From assembly GCF_020165855.1 (NCBI RefSeq), contig NZ_JAIUFY010000007.1, forward strand, positions 186,001-250,000: a DNA stretch of 64,000 nt. Direction: 5' to 3'. The notes under the pieces were generated by a model, which saw only the letters and a program-made list of their open reading frames with translations, did not search any database and was not told the DNA's origin. The position numbers and the translations under genes were made by a program. Below are positions 36,854 to 45,538 of this stretch, piece by piece (the first letter of the stretch is position 1; every line of letters begins with the position of its first letter). Source of the DNA: Celeribacter litoreus (GTDB taxonomy: Bacteria > Pseudomonadota > Alphaproteobacteria > Rhodobacterales > Rhodobacteraceae).

Positions 36854-37266
36854 AATTTCCTCCCCTGTATGTGACGCCCGAATGCACACCGCTCGCCCTA
36901 CCCGCCTAAGCGGGAGGGTCGGCAAAAATCCTGGTGCTGCGACGAGTGCGTCGTCTCCTTCCGAAGGTGTTTCGCGTCCTGCGCGACCACCAAATCTCCT
37001 CGCTTAAAGTTCCACTATTGCGAATAGATTTGTCAATATAATATAAGTTTTCACACAATTTTTTCCCAAGTTTTATAATTTTAATTATATTTTTCTGTGA
37101 CTTATATGATTTTCTCGACCATTTCGATTTTGACCATCACATCGCAAAAGAGAGTTTTCTCTTGGCAATTGCGTCAGATTTGCTTAAATCAAATGTATTC
37201 GCTATTTCCAAATATTGGATTCTGCGGGGAGCAGAGACCGGTTTGGACAACCTTTAGGGAGGTATC
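36854..37266. promoter_or_regulatory. A+T-rich divergent promoter region
   Basis: 413 bases between the divergent fused ABC gene and the SDR gene, strikingly A+T-rich from 37016 to 37220 compared with the coding DNA around it. It holds the 14-mer ATTGCGAATAGATT at 37017-37030 (exact reverse complement of one at the hmgA promoter), a dyad ATAATT-TT-AATTAT at 37075-37088, and ATTCGC-N5-CCAAAT at 37197-37213. The last of these overlaps a dyad TCCAA-ATA-TTGGA (37207-37219), 47 bases before the SDR start. No gene was found in it. Confidence 0.6.
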
Positions 37267-38022
37267 ATGGAGGGAATCACTGGGGCAGTCGCCGTCGTCA
37301 CGGGCGCGGCGCAAGGCAATGGTCGTGCCATTGCTCTTGGGCTCGCAGCACAGGGCGCCAAAGTTATCGCCTGCGACATTCAACAAGAAGCCGTTGAGAA
37401 AGTGGCTCAAGAGATTCTTGACGCGGGCGGCGAGGCCATTGGCGTCGCGCTCGACATCACCAACCGCGAGAGCTGCCAGTCGGCAGCAGAGACGGCACGC
37501 AAAGCCTTTGATGCACCTGTGTCGATCCTGATCAACAACGCGGGCATCATTCGCCGCACCATGCCGGACAGCGAGACCTTCGAAGCTGACTGGGACGCCG
37601 TGATGAATGTCAACGCGACCGGCCAGATGAACATGGTTCAGGCCTTTCTGTCGCAACTGATGGAAAGCAAGGGCCGTATCGTCAACCTCGGCTCCATCAT
37701 GTCCGTCGCGGCGAACCCCGGCCTCGTGGCTTATGCCGCCTCGAAAGGGGCCGTCCTGCAAATGACGCGCGCCCTCGCCCACGATCTCGCAGAGCATGGC
37801 ATCCGCGTGAATGCCCTCGCACCCGGCGTCATCGAGACCCCGATGACCGTGGCGACCCGCGACAATCCCGAAGCCATCGGCCGCTTCATGGCGCACACGC
37901 CCATGAAACGCCCGGGCAAACCCGAAGAACTCGTCGGACCGGTGCTGTTTCTCGCCTCCGACGCATCCAGCTACGTGACCGGCGCATTGCTTCCGGTCGA
38001 TGGCGGCTATCTGGCTGCCTAA
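37267..38022 (+). CDS. Short-chain dehydrogenase/reductase
   Basis: NAD(P)-dependent oxidoreductase of 251 residues, classical SDR. The ATG at 37267 follows GGGAGG. Cofactor motif GAAQGNGRAIA, NNAG in LINNAGII, and catalytic serine and YAASK near residue 156 are present, with a C-terminal GALLPVDGGYLAA. It is followed 11 bases later by the ketosteroid-dehydrogenase-like flavoprotein. A plausible joint role is oxidation of a ring alcohol to the ketone that the flavoprotein then desaturates; this is inference. Confidence 0.9.
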   Translation: MEGITGAVAVVTGAAQGNGRAIALGLAAQGAKVIACDIQQEAVEKVAQEILDAGGEAIGVALDITNRESCQSAAETARKAFDAPVSILINNAGIIRRTMPDSETFEADWDAVMNVNATGQMNMVQAFLSQLMESKGRIVNLGSIMSVAANPGLVAYAASKGAVLQMTRALAHDLAEHGIRVNALAPGVIETPMTVATRDNPEAIGRFMAHTPMKRPGKPEELVGPVLFLASDASSYVTGALLPVDGGYLAA

Positions 38023-38033
38023 CGGAGGAACTC

Positions 38034-39743
38034 ATGAAACATCAAGAAGTAGATGTCCTTGTTGTCGGCTCCGGTGCAGGTGGTCTGTCCACCGCTGTTT
38101 CTGCCGCGCACCGTGGACTGAAAGTCATCGTCGCCGAAAAGGAATCCGTTTTCGGCGGCACCACAGCACGCTCCGGCGGCTGGAGCTGGATCCCCAACAA
38201 CGCTCCGGGCAAACGCGCAGGCGTTCAGGACAGCGTTGAAAAGGCCCGCACCTATCTCAAACACGAGACTGGCGATCACTACGACTCCGCCAAGGTCGAA
38301 GCCTTCCTCGAAGCAGGCCCCAAAGCGGTCGATTTCTTTGAAGAGAAAACCGCGCTGCAATTCGATCTCGGCCCGACTTTTTCCGACTATCACCCGACCG
38401 CCCCCGGCGGTATGGATGGCGGTCGTTCCATCGTAGCGCGTCCGTTCGACGGGCGTGATCTCGGCAAGGAAATCAAACGTCTGCGCCCGCCGCTTCGCGA
38501 GATCACCGTGCTCGGCATGATGATCGGGTCCGGCAAGGAACTGCTGCACTTCTTCAACGTGACACGCTCTCCGATTTCGGCTCTGTTCGTCACCGGACTC
38601 GTGGCGAAATTCGCCCGCGATGTGACTTTCCACGGTCGCTCCATGCGCCTGATGAACGGCAACGCCCTGATCGCACGTTTGGCAAAGTCCTGCTTTGACA
38701 AGAACGTGCCGATCTGGACCTCTTCGCCGGTCAAAAAGCTTCTGCGCAATGAAGATGGCAGCATCAAAGGGGCGATCGTGAACCGTCCCGACGGTCCTGT
38801 TGAGATCATCGCCCGCAAAGGCGTCGTGCTCGCCGCAGGTGGCTTCCCGCAGGACGCCGTGCGCCGCAAGGAACTGATGCCGCACTCGCCGTCCGGTCAT
38901 GAACACGTCTCCCCCGCCCCTCCGGGCAACACGGGCGACGGTCTGCGCCTCGCCGAAAGCGTGGGCGCGCAGCTCAAGACGGACCTGCCGAACTCCGCTG
39001 CTTGGGTTCCGGTGTCGCGTCCGCCTATGGGCAACGGCCTTTTGGGCACCTTCCCGCATTTTGTGGACCGCTCCAAACCGGGCGTGATTGCTGTGACGCG
39101 GTCGGGCAAGCGGTTTGTGAACGAGGCACAGAGCTACCACGACTTCTGTCAGGCGATGGTCAAACGCTGTCAGGAAGAGGGCGGCCCCGACGCCGACCTC
39201 GCGGCATGGTTTGTTGCGGATCACCGCACCTTCCGCAAATACGGCCTCGGCTTCGCGAAACCCGCGCCGGTGCCTTATAAGTCGCTCATCAAGCAGGGCT
39301 ACCTGATCCGCGGCAAAACCATCCGTGACCTCGCAGAGCAAATCGGTGCCGATCCGGCGCAGATGGAGCGCACGGTTGCCGAGTTCAACAAGCACGCAGT
39401 GAAGGGTGAAGATCCGGAGTTCGGCAAAGGCTCGACCGCCTACAACCGGTCGCTCGGCGATCCGGACCACAAACCGAACCCCTGTGTGGCGCCGGTCAAA
39501 AAAGGCCCGTTCTACGCAGTGCGTCTCTACGTGGGCGACCTCGGCACCTTCGCAGGCATGAAAACCAACGAATACAGCCAAGTCCTCAACGATGAAGGCA
39601 AGCCGATCGGTGGTCTCTATGCAGCCGGCAACGACGCCGCGTCCATCATGGGCGGCAACTACCCGGGTGGCGGCATCACCCTCGGGCCGGCTCTGACCTT
39701 CGGCTATATCGCTGCACGCCACATGGCCGGCGGCAACAGCTAA
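38034..39743 (+). CDS. FAD-dependent dehydrogenase, 3-ketosteroid delta-1-dehydrogenase/fumarate reductase family
   Basis: Flavoprotein of 569 residues without a signal peptide. The FAD motif is VLVVGSGAGGLSTAVSAAHR, followed by EKESVFGGTTARSGGW. Near the C-terminus, NYPGGGITLGPALTFGYIAA (Tyr at about 543, Gly at about 547) matches the KstD motif whose tyrosine and glycine bind the 3-keto group. FSDYHPTAPGG near residue 120 resembles the KstD region with a second active-site tyrosine. KstD relatives desaturate carbons next to a ring ketone and can aromatise cyclohexanones. Other members reduce fumarate- or urocanate-like compounds, so the direction and substrate are not settled. The start has GGAGG upstream and it forms an operon with the preceding SDR. 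Confidence 0.82.
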   Translation: MKHQEVDVLVVGSGAGGLSTAVSAAHRGLKVIVAEKESVFGGTTARSGGWSWIPNNAPGKRAGVQDSVEKARTYLKHETGDHYDSAKVEAFLEAGPKAVDFFEEKTALQFDLGPTFSDYHPTAPGGMDGGRSIVARPFDGRDLGKEIKRLRPPLREITVLGMMIGSGKELLHFFNVTRSPISALFVTGLVAKFARDVTFHGRSMRLMNGNALIARLAKSCFDKNVPIWTSSPVKKLLRNEDGSIKGAIVNRPDGPVEIIARKGVVLAAGGFPQDAVRRKELMPHSPSGHEHVSPAPPGNTGDGLRLAESVGAQLKTDLPNSAAWVPVSRPPMGNGLLGTFPHFVDRSKPGVIAVTRSGKRFVNEAQSYHDFCQAMVKRCQEEGGPDADLAAWFVADHRTFRKYGLGFAKPAPVPYKSLIKQGYLIRGKTIRDLAEQIGADPAQMERTVAEFNKHAVKGEDPEFGKGSTAYNRSLGDPDHKPNPCVAPVKKGPFYAVRLYVGDLGTFAGMKTNEYSQVLNDEGKPIGGLYAAGNDAASIMGGNYPGGGITLGPALTFGYIAARHMAGGNS

Positions 39744-39759
39744 CCAAAATACCTCCCTG

Positions 39760-39796
39760 AAAAGCCCCGTCGAAGACATTCGGCGGGGCTTTTTTT
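39760..39796 (+). terminator. Rho-independent terminator after the KstD-like gene
   Basis: Arms AAAAGCCCCG (39760-39769) and CGGGGCTTTT (39784-39793) with an inner CGAA/TTCG stem, then a run of T to 39796. A textbook intrinsic terminator. Confidence 0.92.
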
Positions 39797-39831
39797 ATTC
39801 GTCCGCGCCGCTGCACGCGGGCGCTGGCAAC

Positions 39832-39860
39832 AAAAAACAGGCGCGGTCTCCCGCGCCTGT
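39832..39860 (-). terminator. Rho-independent terminator of the VOC gene
   Basis: Arms ACAGGCGCGG (39837-39846) and CCGCGCCTGT (39851-39860) around TCTC. On the minus strand the stem is followed by a T run (A residues at 39832-39836). It lies 22 bases after the VOC gene stop. Confidence 0.88.
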
Positions 39861-39882
39861 CTCCATTTTATCTCTTCGAACC

Positions 39883-40425
39883 TCAGTTGGTTTCGAATTC
39901 CTTCGCGTGCAGCCAATCCGCGTGTTTCGGCGCCCTCTTGGTCTTGCTCCACTCTTCGAGCATGTCCCATTTCACGGCATCGAGACGTTCGAGGTTCTTG
40001 TCCTGCTCCGGGTTCGGCGCAGCAAGCTCCACGCGGTGGCCGTTCGGGTCGAAGAAATAGATCGAGTCAAAGATCGTGTGATCCGTCACGCCCAGAACCT
40101 CGACACCGTTGGCTTCGAGATGCTCTTTGAACTCCACGAGTGTCTCACGGTCTTTAACCTGAAACGCGATGTGCTGGACCCAGATCGGCGTGTTTTCGTC
40201 GCGGCCCATTTCCGGTTTGGTCGGCAGCTCAAAGAACGCGAGGATGTTGCCGTCACCTGCATCGAGGAAGAGGTGCATGTAAGGGTCCGGCTCGTGGGTG
40301 GACGGCACCTGATCCTCGGCGATGGCGAGGATGAAATCCATGTTCAGCATTTTGGTGTAAAATTCGACGGTCTCCTTCGCGTCTTTACAGCGGTAGGCGA
40401 CGTGGTGAATGCGTTCGACTTTCAT
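39883..40425 (-). CDS. VOC superfamily (glyoxalase/extradiol-type) metalloprotein
   Basis: Protein of 180 residues with two beta-alpha-beta-beta-beta modules of the vicinal oxygen chelate fold. I chose the ATG at 40425 because GGAG lies 8 bases upstream. Candidate metal ligands sit at the expected places: HHVAYR near the start, HLFLD, QHIAFQV and RVELAAP. It could be a lyase, isomerase or ring-fission enzyme; size excludes 4-hydroxyphenylpyruvate dioxygenase, which is about twice as long. It is a single-gene transcription unit between two terminators, with its own elaborate promoter, next to the homogentisate operon. Confidence 0.8.
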   Translation of the reverse strand: MKVERIHHVAYRCKDAKETVEFYTKMLNMDFILAIAEDQVPSTHEPDPYMHLFLDAGDGNILAFFELPTKPEMGRDENTPIWVQHIAFQVKDRETLVEFKEHLEANGVEVLGVTDHTIFDSIYFFDPNGHRVELAAPNPEQDKNLERLDAVKWDMLEEWSKTKRAPKHADWLHAKEFETN

Positions 40426-40441
40426 GGTCCGATCTCCATTT

Positions 40442-40455
40442 GTTGCATTTGCAAC
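40442..40455. promoter_or_regulatory. Operator dyad GTTGCA-TT-TGCAAC
   Basis: Perfect 14-bp inverted repeat 17 bases upstream of the VOC start codon, overlapping the predicted transcription start. The half-site GTTG(C/T) is shared with dyads at 11882-11920 and 44848-44863, next to MarR genes, so a MarR repressor is a reasonable candidate. Confidence 0.55.
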
Positions 40456-40484
40456 CAATTTACAGGGGCGATCGTCCGCACTAT

Positions 40485-40498
40485 TTGATCTAGATCAA
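40485..40498. promoter_or_regulatory. Perfect FNR/CRP-family box
   Basis: TTGATCTAGATCAA is a full match to the FNR-type consensus TTGAT-N4-ATCAA. On the minus strand a -10-like TAAATT lies at 40457-40462, which predicts transcription start near 40450 and puts the box centre at about -41.5, the class II activator position. It should control the VOC gene. Confidence 0.65.
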
Positions 40499-40516
40499 TT
40501 TGTTAAAAATAAAGTT

Positions 40517-40534
40517 ATTCGCTTTTTGCAAATA
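40517..40534. promoter_or_regulatory. Copy of the ATTCGC-N5-GCGAAT-like dyad
   Basis: ATTCGCTTTTTGCAAATA. It matches the element at 37197-37214 in 16 of 18 positions and has the same 6-5-6 geometry as the dyad at 44878-44894. It lies upstream of the FNR box in the VOC promoter. Confidence 0.45.
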
Positions 40535-40564
40535 AAAAACGGCGCTCCGGAGTTCGGAGCGCCG
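40534..40564 (-). terminator. Rho-independent terminator of the homogentisate operon
   Basis: Arms CGGCGCTCCG (40540-40549) and CGGAGCGCCG (40555-40564) with a 5-base loop; on the minus strand followed by a T run (A residues 40534-40539). It lies 26 bases after the metallo-beta-lactamase-fold gene and closes the hmgA-maiA-fahA transcript. Confidence 0.9.
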
Positions 40565-40590
40565 CCTCAAAAGCCGTATTCGAGTGAGGA

Positions 40591-41541
40591 TTAACCCTGA
40601 AGGTCTTCCCACATCTCGCGGTCGCGTTCCGCGGTCCAGACACGCGGGGTGTCGATGCCACGGGCTTCGTCATAGGCGCGCGCGACGTTGAACGGCAGGC
40701 AGTGTTCGTAGATCGCATAGTCGCCGAACTTCTCGTCACAGGAGGCGCGCACGGCGTCCCATGCTTCCTTCAGAGAGCCACCACGCGCCACGATACGGGC
40801 GACAGGCGCATAGGTGCTGTCCACGAAGTCGCGGGTTGCGGCAATCGCCTTGCCCACCATCTCTTCGCCCACGAGCGCGTCACCACGGCCCGGCGCAATA
40901 GACTTCGGCTTGTAGGCCGCAATCGCGTCGAGCGTGCCGCCCCAGTCACCAAAGTGACCGTCGCCGCAGTAACAGGCGGAGTGGTATTCAACGATATCAC
41001 CCGTGAACATCACTTCCTGATCCGGCACCCAGATCACCGCGTCACCCGCCGTATGCGCACGGCCGAGCGTCATGATGTCCACGCGGCGCTTGCCGAGATA
41101 GACAGTCATCTTGTCAGAGAACGTCGTTGTCGGACGCGTCAGACCAGGGATTTCCTCGTGTCCTTGGAACAGGCGCGGGAAACGACCGAATTCGCTGTCC
41201 CAGTCCTCCTGACCGCGCTCTTCGACCATCGCGGCGGCTTTCTCCGACATGATGATCTCACGTGCACCATAGGCGCTCGCGCCGAGCACACGGACAGCGT
41301 GGTAGTGGGTCAGCACAACGTGGCTGATCGGCTTGTCCGTCACCGTGCGCACGCACTCGATGACCTTGCGTGCGAGACGCGGGGTCGCCTGCGCCTCGAC
41401 GATCATGACGCTGTCGTCGCCAATGATGACGCCGGTGTTCGGGTCGCCCTCGGCGGTGAACGCATAGAGTCCCTCGCCGACCTCGGTGAAGCTCACCGTC
41501 TTTTCTTCCAAGTCACCTTGGCTTGCGAATGCTTTCGCCAT
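40591..41541 (-). CDS. Metallo-beta-lactamase-fold protein with incomplete metal motif
   Basis: Protein of 316 residues with the metallo-beta-lactamase fold. The HxHxDH motif is altered to H79-x-H81-A-V83-R84, so the aspartate and third histidine that bind the second metal are missing. His163 (GRAHTAGD) and Asp182 (FTGDIVE) are kept. It may bind one metal or have a different chemistry. The ATG at 41541 follows AGGAGG, 18 bases after fahA, so it is the fourth gene of the homogentisate operon. Cysteines in YHSACYCGDGHFGDW may offer other ligands. The role is unknown; a hydrolase of a pathway intermediate or ester is possible. Confidence 0.8.
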   Translation of the reverse strand: MAKAFASQGDLEEKTVSFTEVGEGLYAFTAEGDPNTGVIIGDDSVMIVEAQATPRLARKVIECVRTVTDKPISHVVLTHYHAVRVLGASAYGAREIIMSEKAAAMVEERGQEDWDSEFGRFPRLFQGHEEIPGLTRPTTTFSDKMTVYLGKRRVDIMTLGRAHTAGDAVIWVPDQEVMFTGDIVEYHSACYCGDGHFGDWGGTLDAIAAYKPKSIAPGRGDALVGEEMVGKAIAATRDFVDSTYAPVARIVARGGSLKEAWDAVRASCDEKFGDYAIYEHCLPFNVARAYDEARGIDTPRVWTAERDREMWEDLQG

Positions 41542-41559
41542 GTTTTCCTCCTAATGTGT

Positions 41560-42807
41560 TCAGTTCGTAACCGGACGCGCGGGCAGCACTTTGCCAACGC
41601 ATTCGCCAAAGCCGATCTTGTATCCGTCGCCATGCGCTGCACCCTTGAGCGTGAGCGTGTCGCCGTCCTCGACAAAGCTGCGGGTCTCGCCGGTATCGAG
41701 CGTGAGCGGCTCTTTCCCGCCCCAGCTCATCTCCAACAGGGAGCCACGGCTGCCCTTCTCCGGTCCCGAAATGGTTCCGGACCCGAGCATATCGCCCACC
41801 CGCATCGGGCAGCCCGACGACGTGTGGTGCGCCAACTGCTGTGCGGCGGAATAGTACATATTGTTGTAGTTGGAGCGGATGATCACCGTCTCGTCTTTAC
41901 CTTCCGGAGCCAGAGTCACTTCAAGATCGATGTCGTAAATCATCGGCTTCGGCTCGAAGAGGTAATCGAGAAGCGGCTTTTCTCGCTCTGGTCCAGTGGT
42001 GCGGAACGGCTCCAGCGCAGCAGCCGTCACAATCCACGGGCTGATGGTGGTTGCAGTGGCTTTGGACTGGAACGGGCCGAGCGGCTGGTATTCCCAGGCC
42101 TGAATGTCGCGCGCAGACCAGTCGTTCATCAGGACATAGCCGAAAATCGCGTCAAACGCCTCTGAGACGGTAATCGGGCCGTTCGACGGCGTGCCGACGA
42201 TGGCGCCCATTTCCAGTTCGATATCAAAGCGTTGCGAGGGGCCGAACTTTGGCGCTTCTTCCGTCGGGGCTTTCGTCTGGCCATTCGGACGGATCACCGG
42301 CGTGCCGGAGACCACGACAGAGGACGCACGACCGTTGTAGCCGATCGGGATGTGGAGCCAGTTCGGCGGCAACGCATTCTCGGGATCACGGAACATGGAC
42401 CCGACGTTGAAGGCATGGTGCCGCGCGGCATAGAAATCGGTGTATTCCGTCACGCTGAACGGCATATGCAGCGTTGCGTCGCTTTGTGCCACGAGATGCG
42501 CCGAAAGCGTTGCCTCGGCATCGGATCCTTCAGCCAAAAGCGTCGTCAACTCGGCCCGCAAGCGATCCCATTCCGGCTTGCCAAGCGCCATAAACGCGTT
42601 CCAGCTCCCGGTTTTGAGGGTGCCTGCAAAAGAGAGCACACCGGCCTCTTCGAGCGCGGCAAGATCAAGGATTTGATCGCCAATCGCGGTGCCGCAACGG
42701 GGGCTTCCGCCCTCTGTCGAGAACACGCCATAGGGCAGGTTGTTGAGCGGGAATTGGGTTTCTGCGCTGTTCGCACTTTCGACCCACGAGCGTTTCAAGT
42801 CAGTCAT
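41560..42807 (-). CDS. fahA: Fumarylacetoacetase
   Basis: Hydrolyses fumarylacetoacetate to fumarate and acetoacetate, the last step of homogentisate breakdown; 415 residues, the usual length. NDWSARDIQAWEYQPLGPF and the following TTISPWIV are the family core, and the metal/catalytic region DFYAARHHAFNVG is present. The ATG at 42807 follows AAGGA. It lies 13 bases after maiA. Confidence 0.96.
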   Translation of the reverse strand: MTDLKRSWVESANSAETQFPLNNLPYGVFSTEGGSPRCGTAIGDQILDLAALEEAGVLSFAGTLKTGSWNAFMALGKPEWDRLRAELTTLLAEGSDAEATLSAHLVAQSDATLHMPFSVTEYTDFYAARHHAFNVGSMFRDPENALPPNWLHIPIGYNGRASSVVVSGTPVIRPNGQTKAPTEEAPKFGPSQRFDIELEMGAIVGTPSNGPITVSEAFDAIFGYVLMNDWSARDIQAWEYQPLGPFQSKATATTISPWIVTAAALEPFRTTGPEREKPLLDYLFEPKPMIYDIDLEVTLAPEGKDETVIIRSNYNNMYYSAAQQLAHHTSSGCPMRVGDMLGSGTISGPEKGSRGSLLEMSWGGKEPLTLDTGETRSFVEDGDTLTLKGAAHGDGYKIGFGECVGKVLPARPVTN

Positions 42808-42820
42808 GTCAGGTCCTTCT

Positions 42821-43450
42821 TCAATTTGCGTCCGGCTGCGCTTCGGGGCGCGCGTCGGCAAAGGCAGGAAGCGCGAGGCACCGCGCTTCGATCTCGGTCA
42901 GGCGCGCGAAAGGCGTGAGGTCGGCGCCCCAGCGATGCGCGTTGTAAAGCTGTGGCACGAGGCAGATATCCGCGAGCCCCGGCGTGTCGCCGAAACAGAA
43001 CGGCGTGTCAGGCCGGATCAGCGCCGCGAAGGCCGCAAAGCCCTGCGTCATCCAGTCGTTCATCCACGCGACGGTTTCGTCCTGCGTGTGGCCCATGTCC
43101 TTGAGCTTTTGGACGATCCGCAGGTTGTTGACGGGATGCACGTCCGTCGCAATCCCCAGTGCTGCCGCCTGCACCTGTGCCCGCGCGAACGGATCGTCGG
43201 GCAGGAGCGCGGGCTCCGGATAGGTGCGTTCGATCCAGTCAAGGATCGCCATGGATTGCGTGAGAACACGCCCGTCATTCAACACCAACGTCGGCACCCC
43301 GCGACCGGGGTTGAGCGCGGCATAGTCGTCCGCGCGCTGTTCTCCCGCCACGAGATTGACGGGGACCGGCTCATAACCGACCCCCTTCAGATTGAGCGCA
43401 ATCCGGATCCGGTAGGAGGTCGTGGAGCGCCAGTAGGTGTAGAGTTTCAT
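42821..43450 (-). CDS. maiA: Maleylacetoacetate isomerase (zeta-class glutathione transferase)
   Basis: Glutathione-dependent cis-trans isomerase turning maleylacetoacetate into fumarylacetoacetate; 209 residues. The N-terminal active-site motif here is [15 protein letters not shown], corresponding to SS.S.RVR in the family, and the LPDD..ARA.V region is conserved. The start overlaps the hmgA stop by ATGA, so it is translationally coupled. Confidence 0.94.
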   Translation of the reverse strand: MKLYTYWRSTTSYRIRIALNLKGVGYEPVPVNLVAGEQRADDYAALNPGRGVPTLVLNDGRVLTQSMAILDWIERTYPEPALLPDDPFARAQVQAAALGIATDVHPVNNLRIVQKLKDMGHTQDETVAWMNDWMTQGFAAFAALIRPDTPFCFGDTPGLADICLVPQLYNAHRWGADLTPFARLTEIEARCLALPAFADARPEAQPDAN

Positions 43451-44802
43451 TTCAGCCCCGGCGTGCCGTCGAACTTCTTCTCGAGGCTCTCCCAGCAGTC
43501 GATATAGTCGTCCTGAAGCGGCGCTTCTTTGCCTGCAAACTCCGTGAGATGCTGCGGGAAACGGGTCTCGAACATAAAGGACATCGTGTTCTCGAGCTTC
43601 TCCGGCCCGAGGTTCGAATTCGATGCGCCCTCAAAGGCGTCTTTGTCCGGACCATGCGGCAGCATCATGTTGTGCAGGCTCATGCCACCCGGCGCAAAGC
43701 CCTGCGGCTTGGCGTCGTATTGGCCGTAAATGTTGCCCATCAGCTCGGACATAATGTTCTTGTGATACCACGGCGGACGGAAGGTGTTCTCGGCCACCAT
43801 CCAACGCTCGCGGAAGAGAACGAAGTCGATGTTTGCCGTTCCAGGCACGCCCGACGGCGCGGTCAGAACGGTGAAGATCGACGGGTCCGGGTGGTCAAAC
43901 AGGATCGCCCCGACCGGACAATAGGTGCGCAGGTCGTATTTGTAGGGCGCGTAGTTGCCGTGCCATGCCACAACGTCGAGCGGGCTTTGCGCGATTTTTG
44001 TTTCGTGGAACTGGCCGCACCATTTGATCGTGAGGGTCGAGGGCACTTCGCGGTCCTCATAGGCCGCGACGGGCGCTTTGAAATCACGCGGGTTGGCTAG
44101 GGCGTTGGCACCGATCGGACCGCGGGCGGGCAGTTCGAATTTCTGGCCGTAGTTCTCACAGACAAAGCCGCGGCATGGCCCTTCGAGGACCTCCACCCGA
44201 TACACGAGACCGCGCGGGATGATGGCGATTTCTTTGGGTTCGAGGTCGATGATCCCGAGTTCCGTCGCAAAGCGCATCTTGCCCTCTTGCGGCACCACCA
44301 ACAGCTCACTGTCGGCGGAGTAGAAATAGGAGTCTTCCATCGACTTGGTGACGAGATAGACATGGGCGGCCATGCCGACCTGCGTGTTTACGTCCCCTGC
44401 CGTGGTCATCGTGCGCATGCCGGTGAGCCATGTCAGATCGTCGCCGGTTTGCTCCACCGGATCCCAGCGATACTGGCCGAGCGAGGTCACATCTTCGAGG
44501 ACATGCGGCGCGGATTTCCAATACGGCAGATCGATTTTCTCGTAGCGCGCGGAGTGCTTCACCGACGGGCGGATGCGGTAGGTCCAGGTGCGTTCCGGCG
44601 GATGCGCGGTAAAGGCGGTGCCCGAAAGCTGTTCGCCATAGAGCCCGTAATTACATTTCTGCGGGCTGTTCATCCCCTGCGGCAGAGCACCCGGAAGCGC
44701 CTCGGTCTCAAAATCGTTGCCAAAGCCCGGCATATAGCCTTCGTGCGTCCCCGTTGTGCCGGAAGCGCGGACCATACCTTTGGGCAAATCATGTGCAGTC
44801 AT
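43447..44802 (-). CDS. hmgA: Homogentisate 1,2-dioxygenase
   Basis: Ring-cleaving non-heme iron dioxygenase converting homogentisate to maleylacetoacetate; 451 residues, near the usual size. The iron ligands align with the human enzyme spacing: His347 and Glu353 in WYHKNIMSE, and His383 in LPHGPD. The N-terminal block [20 protein letters not shown] is diagnostic. It is the first gene of the operon hmgA-maiA-fahA-MBL. The 210-base divergent region to a MarR gene holds two dyads that probably control it. Confidence 0.97.
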   Translation of the reverse strand: MTAHDLPKGMVRASGTTGTHEGYMPGFGNDFETEALPGALPQGMNSPQKCNYGLYGEQLSGTAFTAHPPERTWTYRIRPSVKHSARYEKIDLPYWKSAPHVLEDVTSLGQYRWDPVEQTGDDLTWLTGMRTMTTAGDVNTQVGMAAHVYLVTKSMEDSYFYSADSELLVVPQEGKMRFATELGIIDLEPKEIAIIPRGLVYRVEVLEGPCRGFVCENYGQKFELPARGPIGANALANPRDFKAPVAAYEDREVPSTLTIKWCGQFHETKIAQSPLDVVAWHGNYAPYKYDLRTYCPVGAILFDHPDPSIFTVLTAPSGVPGTANIDFVLFRERWMVAENTFRPPWYHKNIMSELMGNIYGQYDAKPQGFAPGGMSLHNMMLPHGPDKDAFEGASNSNLGPEKLENTMSFMFETRFPQHLTEFAGKEAPLQDDYIDCWESLEKKFDGTPGLK

Positions 44803-44847
44803 AGTCAGATTCCCTGTTCAGCGTCTCTTCACATCTCACCACAAAAC

Positions 44848-44863
44848 GGTTGCACCCACAACC
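44848..44863. promoter_or_regulatory. Operator dyad GGTTG-N6-CAACC
   Basis: Inverted repeat between hmgA and the divergent MarR gene, 46 bases upstream of the hmgA start. It shares the GTTG/CAAC half-sites seen at 11882-11920 and 40442-40455. Confidence 0.45.
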
Positions 44864-44872
44864 ATTTTGACG

Positions 44873-44900
44873 AATCTATTCGCAATTAACGAATTAGATT
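44873..44900. promoter_or_regulatory. Long operator dyad in the hmgA/marR intergenic region
   Basis: AATCTATTCG (44873-44882) pairs with CGAATTAGATT (44890-44900) with one bulged base, around CAATTAA. Its left part AATCTATTCGCAAT is the exact reverse complement of 37017-37030. The core reads ATTCGC-N5-ACGAAT, the same 6-5-6 plan as at 37197 and 40517. Likely the site of a regulator shared by the homogentisate and feeder operons. Confidence 0.6.
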
Positions 44901-45012
44901 TATATTTCATCAAGCGCACAGCATCGCGCACCCATTTGTTCTTTTGCCCTTGCGCTCGCCGCGTGGATCAAAACACTAGACGCGCTCCACCCGATGTCAG
45001 ACAGGCGACGCA

Positions 45013-45513
45013 ATGACCAAATCCGACCCGAAATCGAGCCCTGCAGTGAGCGACCCCGAGGCAGGTTTCGAACTCGAAACCTTCCTGCCCTTTCTTCTCA
45101 ACAGGGCGGCGGAAGTGACGAGTCAGGCCTTTCAGCCGGCCTACCGCGAAGGCTTTGGCCTCACCCGCAGCCAATGGCGCGTTCTGGCGATCACCGGTCA
45201 CTACGGGGCCATCACCGCGCGCGACATTTGCACCATCGCGCACGAGGAAAAGAGCAAAATCAGCCGCGCGGTCAGCGCTCTGACAGAGAGCGGCCATCTC
45301 CAAAAAGCACTCGGAGAAACAGACAAACGCACTGAGGTTCTGTCCCTCACCGAGAAAGGCACCACCCTGTTCGAGACGCTCGGCCAATCCGCCCTTCAGT
45401 TCGACCGCACCCTCAGAGCCGCCTTCACTCCGGAGAAAGAAGCCCAGTTCCGCGCGCTTCTGTCCGATCTGGAGGCCGCATTGGCGGAGTGCAGCAATCA
45501 AGAGGACATCTAA
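45013..45513 (+). CDS. MarR family transcriptional regulator, probable homogentisate-operon regulator
   Basis: Winged-helix protein of 166 residues. The recognition region TARDICTIAHEEKSKISRAVSAL and the wing (ETDKRTEVLSLTEKG) are typical. It is divergent from hmgA, the usual position for a local regulator. The ATG at 45013 lacks a strong ribosome binding site. It converges on the aldehyde dehydrogenase gene. The ligand is unknown; homogentisate or a precursor is a reasonable guess. Confidence 0.87.
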   Translation: MTKSDPKSSPAVSDPEAGFELETFLPFLLNRAAEVTSQAFQPAYREGFGLTRSQWRVLAITGHYGAITARDICTIAHEEKSKISRAVSALTESGHLQKALGETDKRTEVLSLTEKGTTLFETLGQSALQFDRTLRAAFTPEKEAQFRALLSDLEAALAECSNQEDI

Positions 45514-45538
45514 GCCACCGCACCCCGCCGTTGTGACA

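Noticed and set aside
39883-40425. 4-Hydroxyphenylpyruvate dioxygenase
   Set aside because: Same superfamily but only 180 residues, about half the needed size, and without the C-terminal iron-binding domain.
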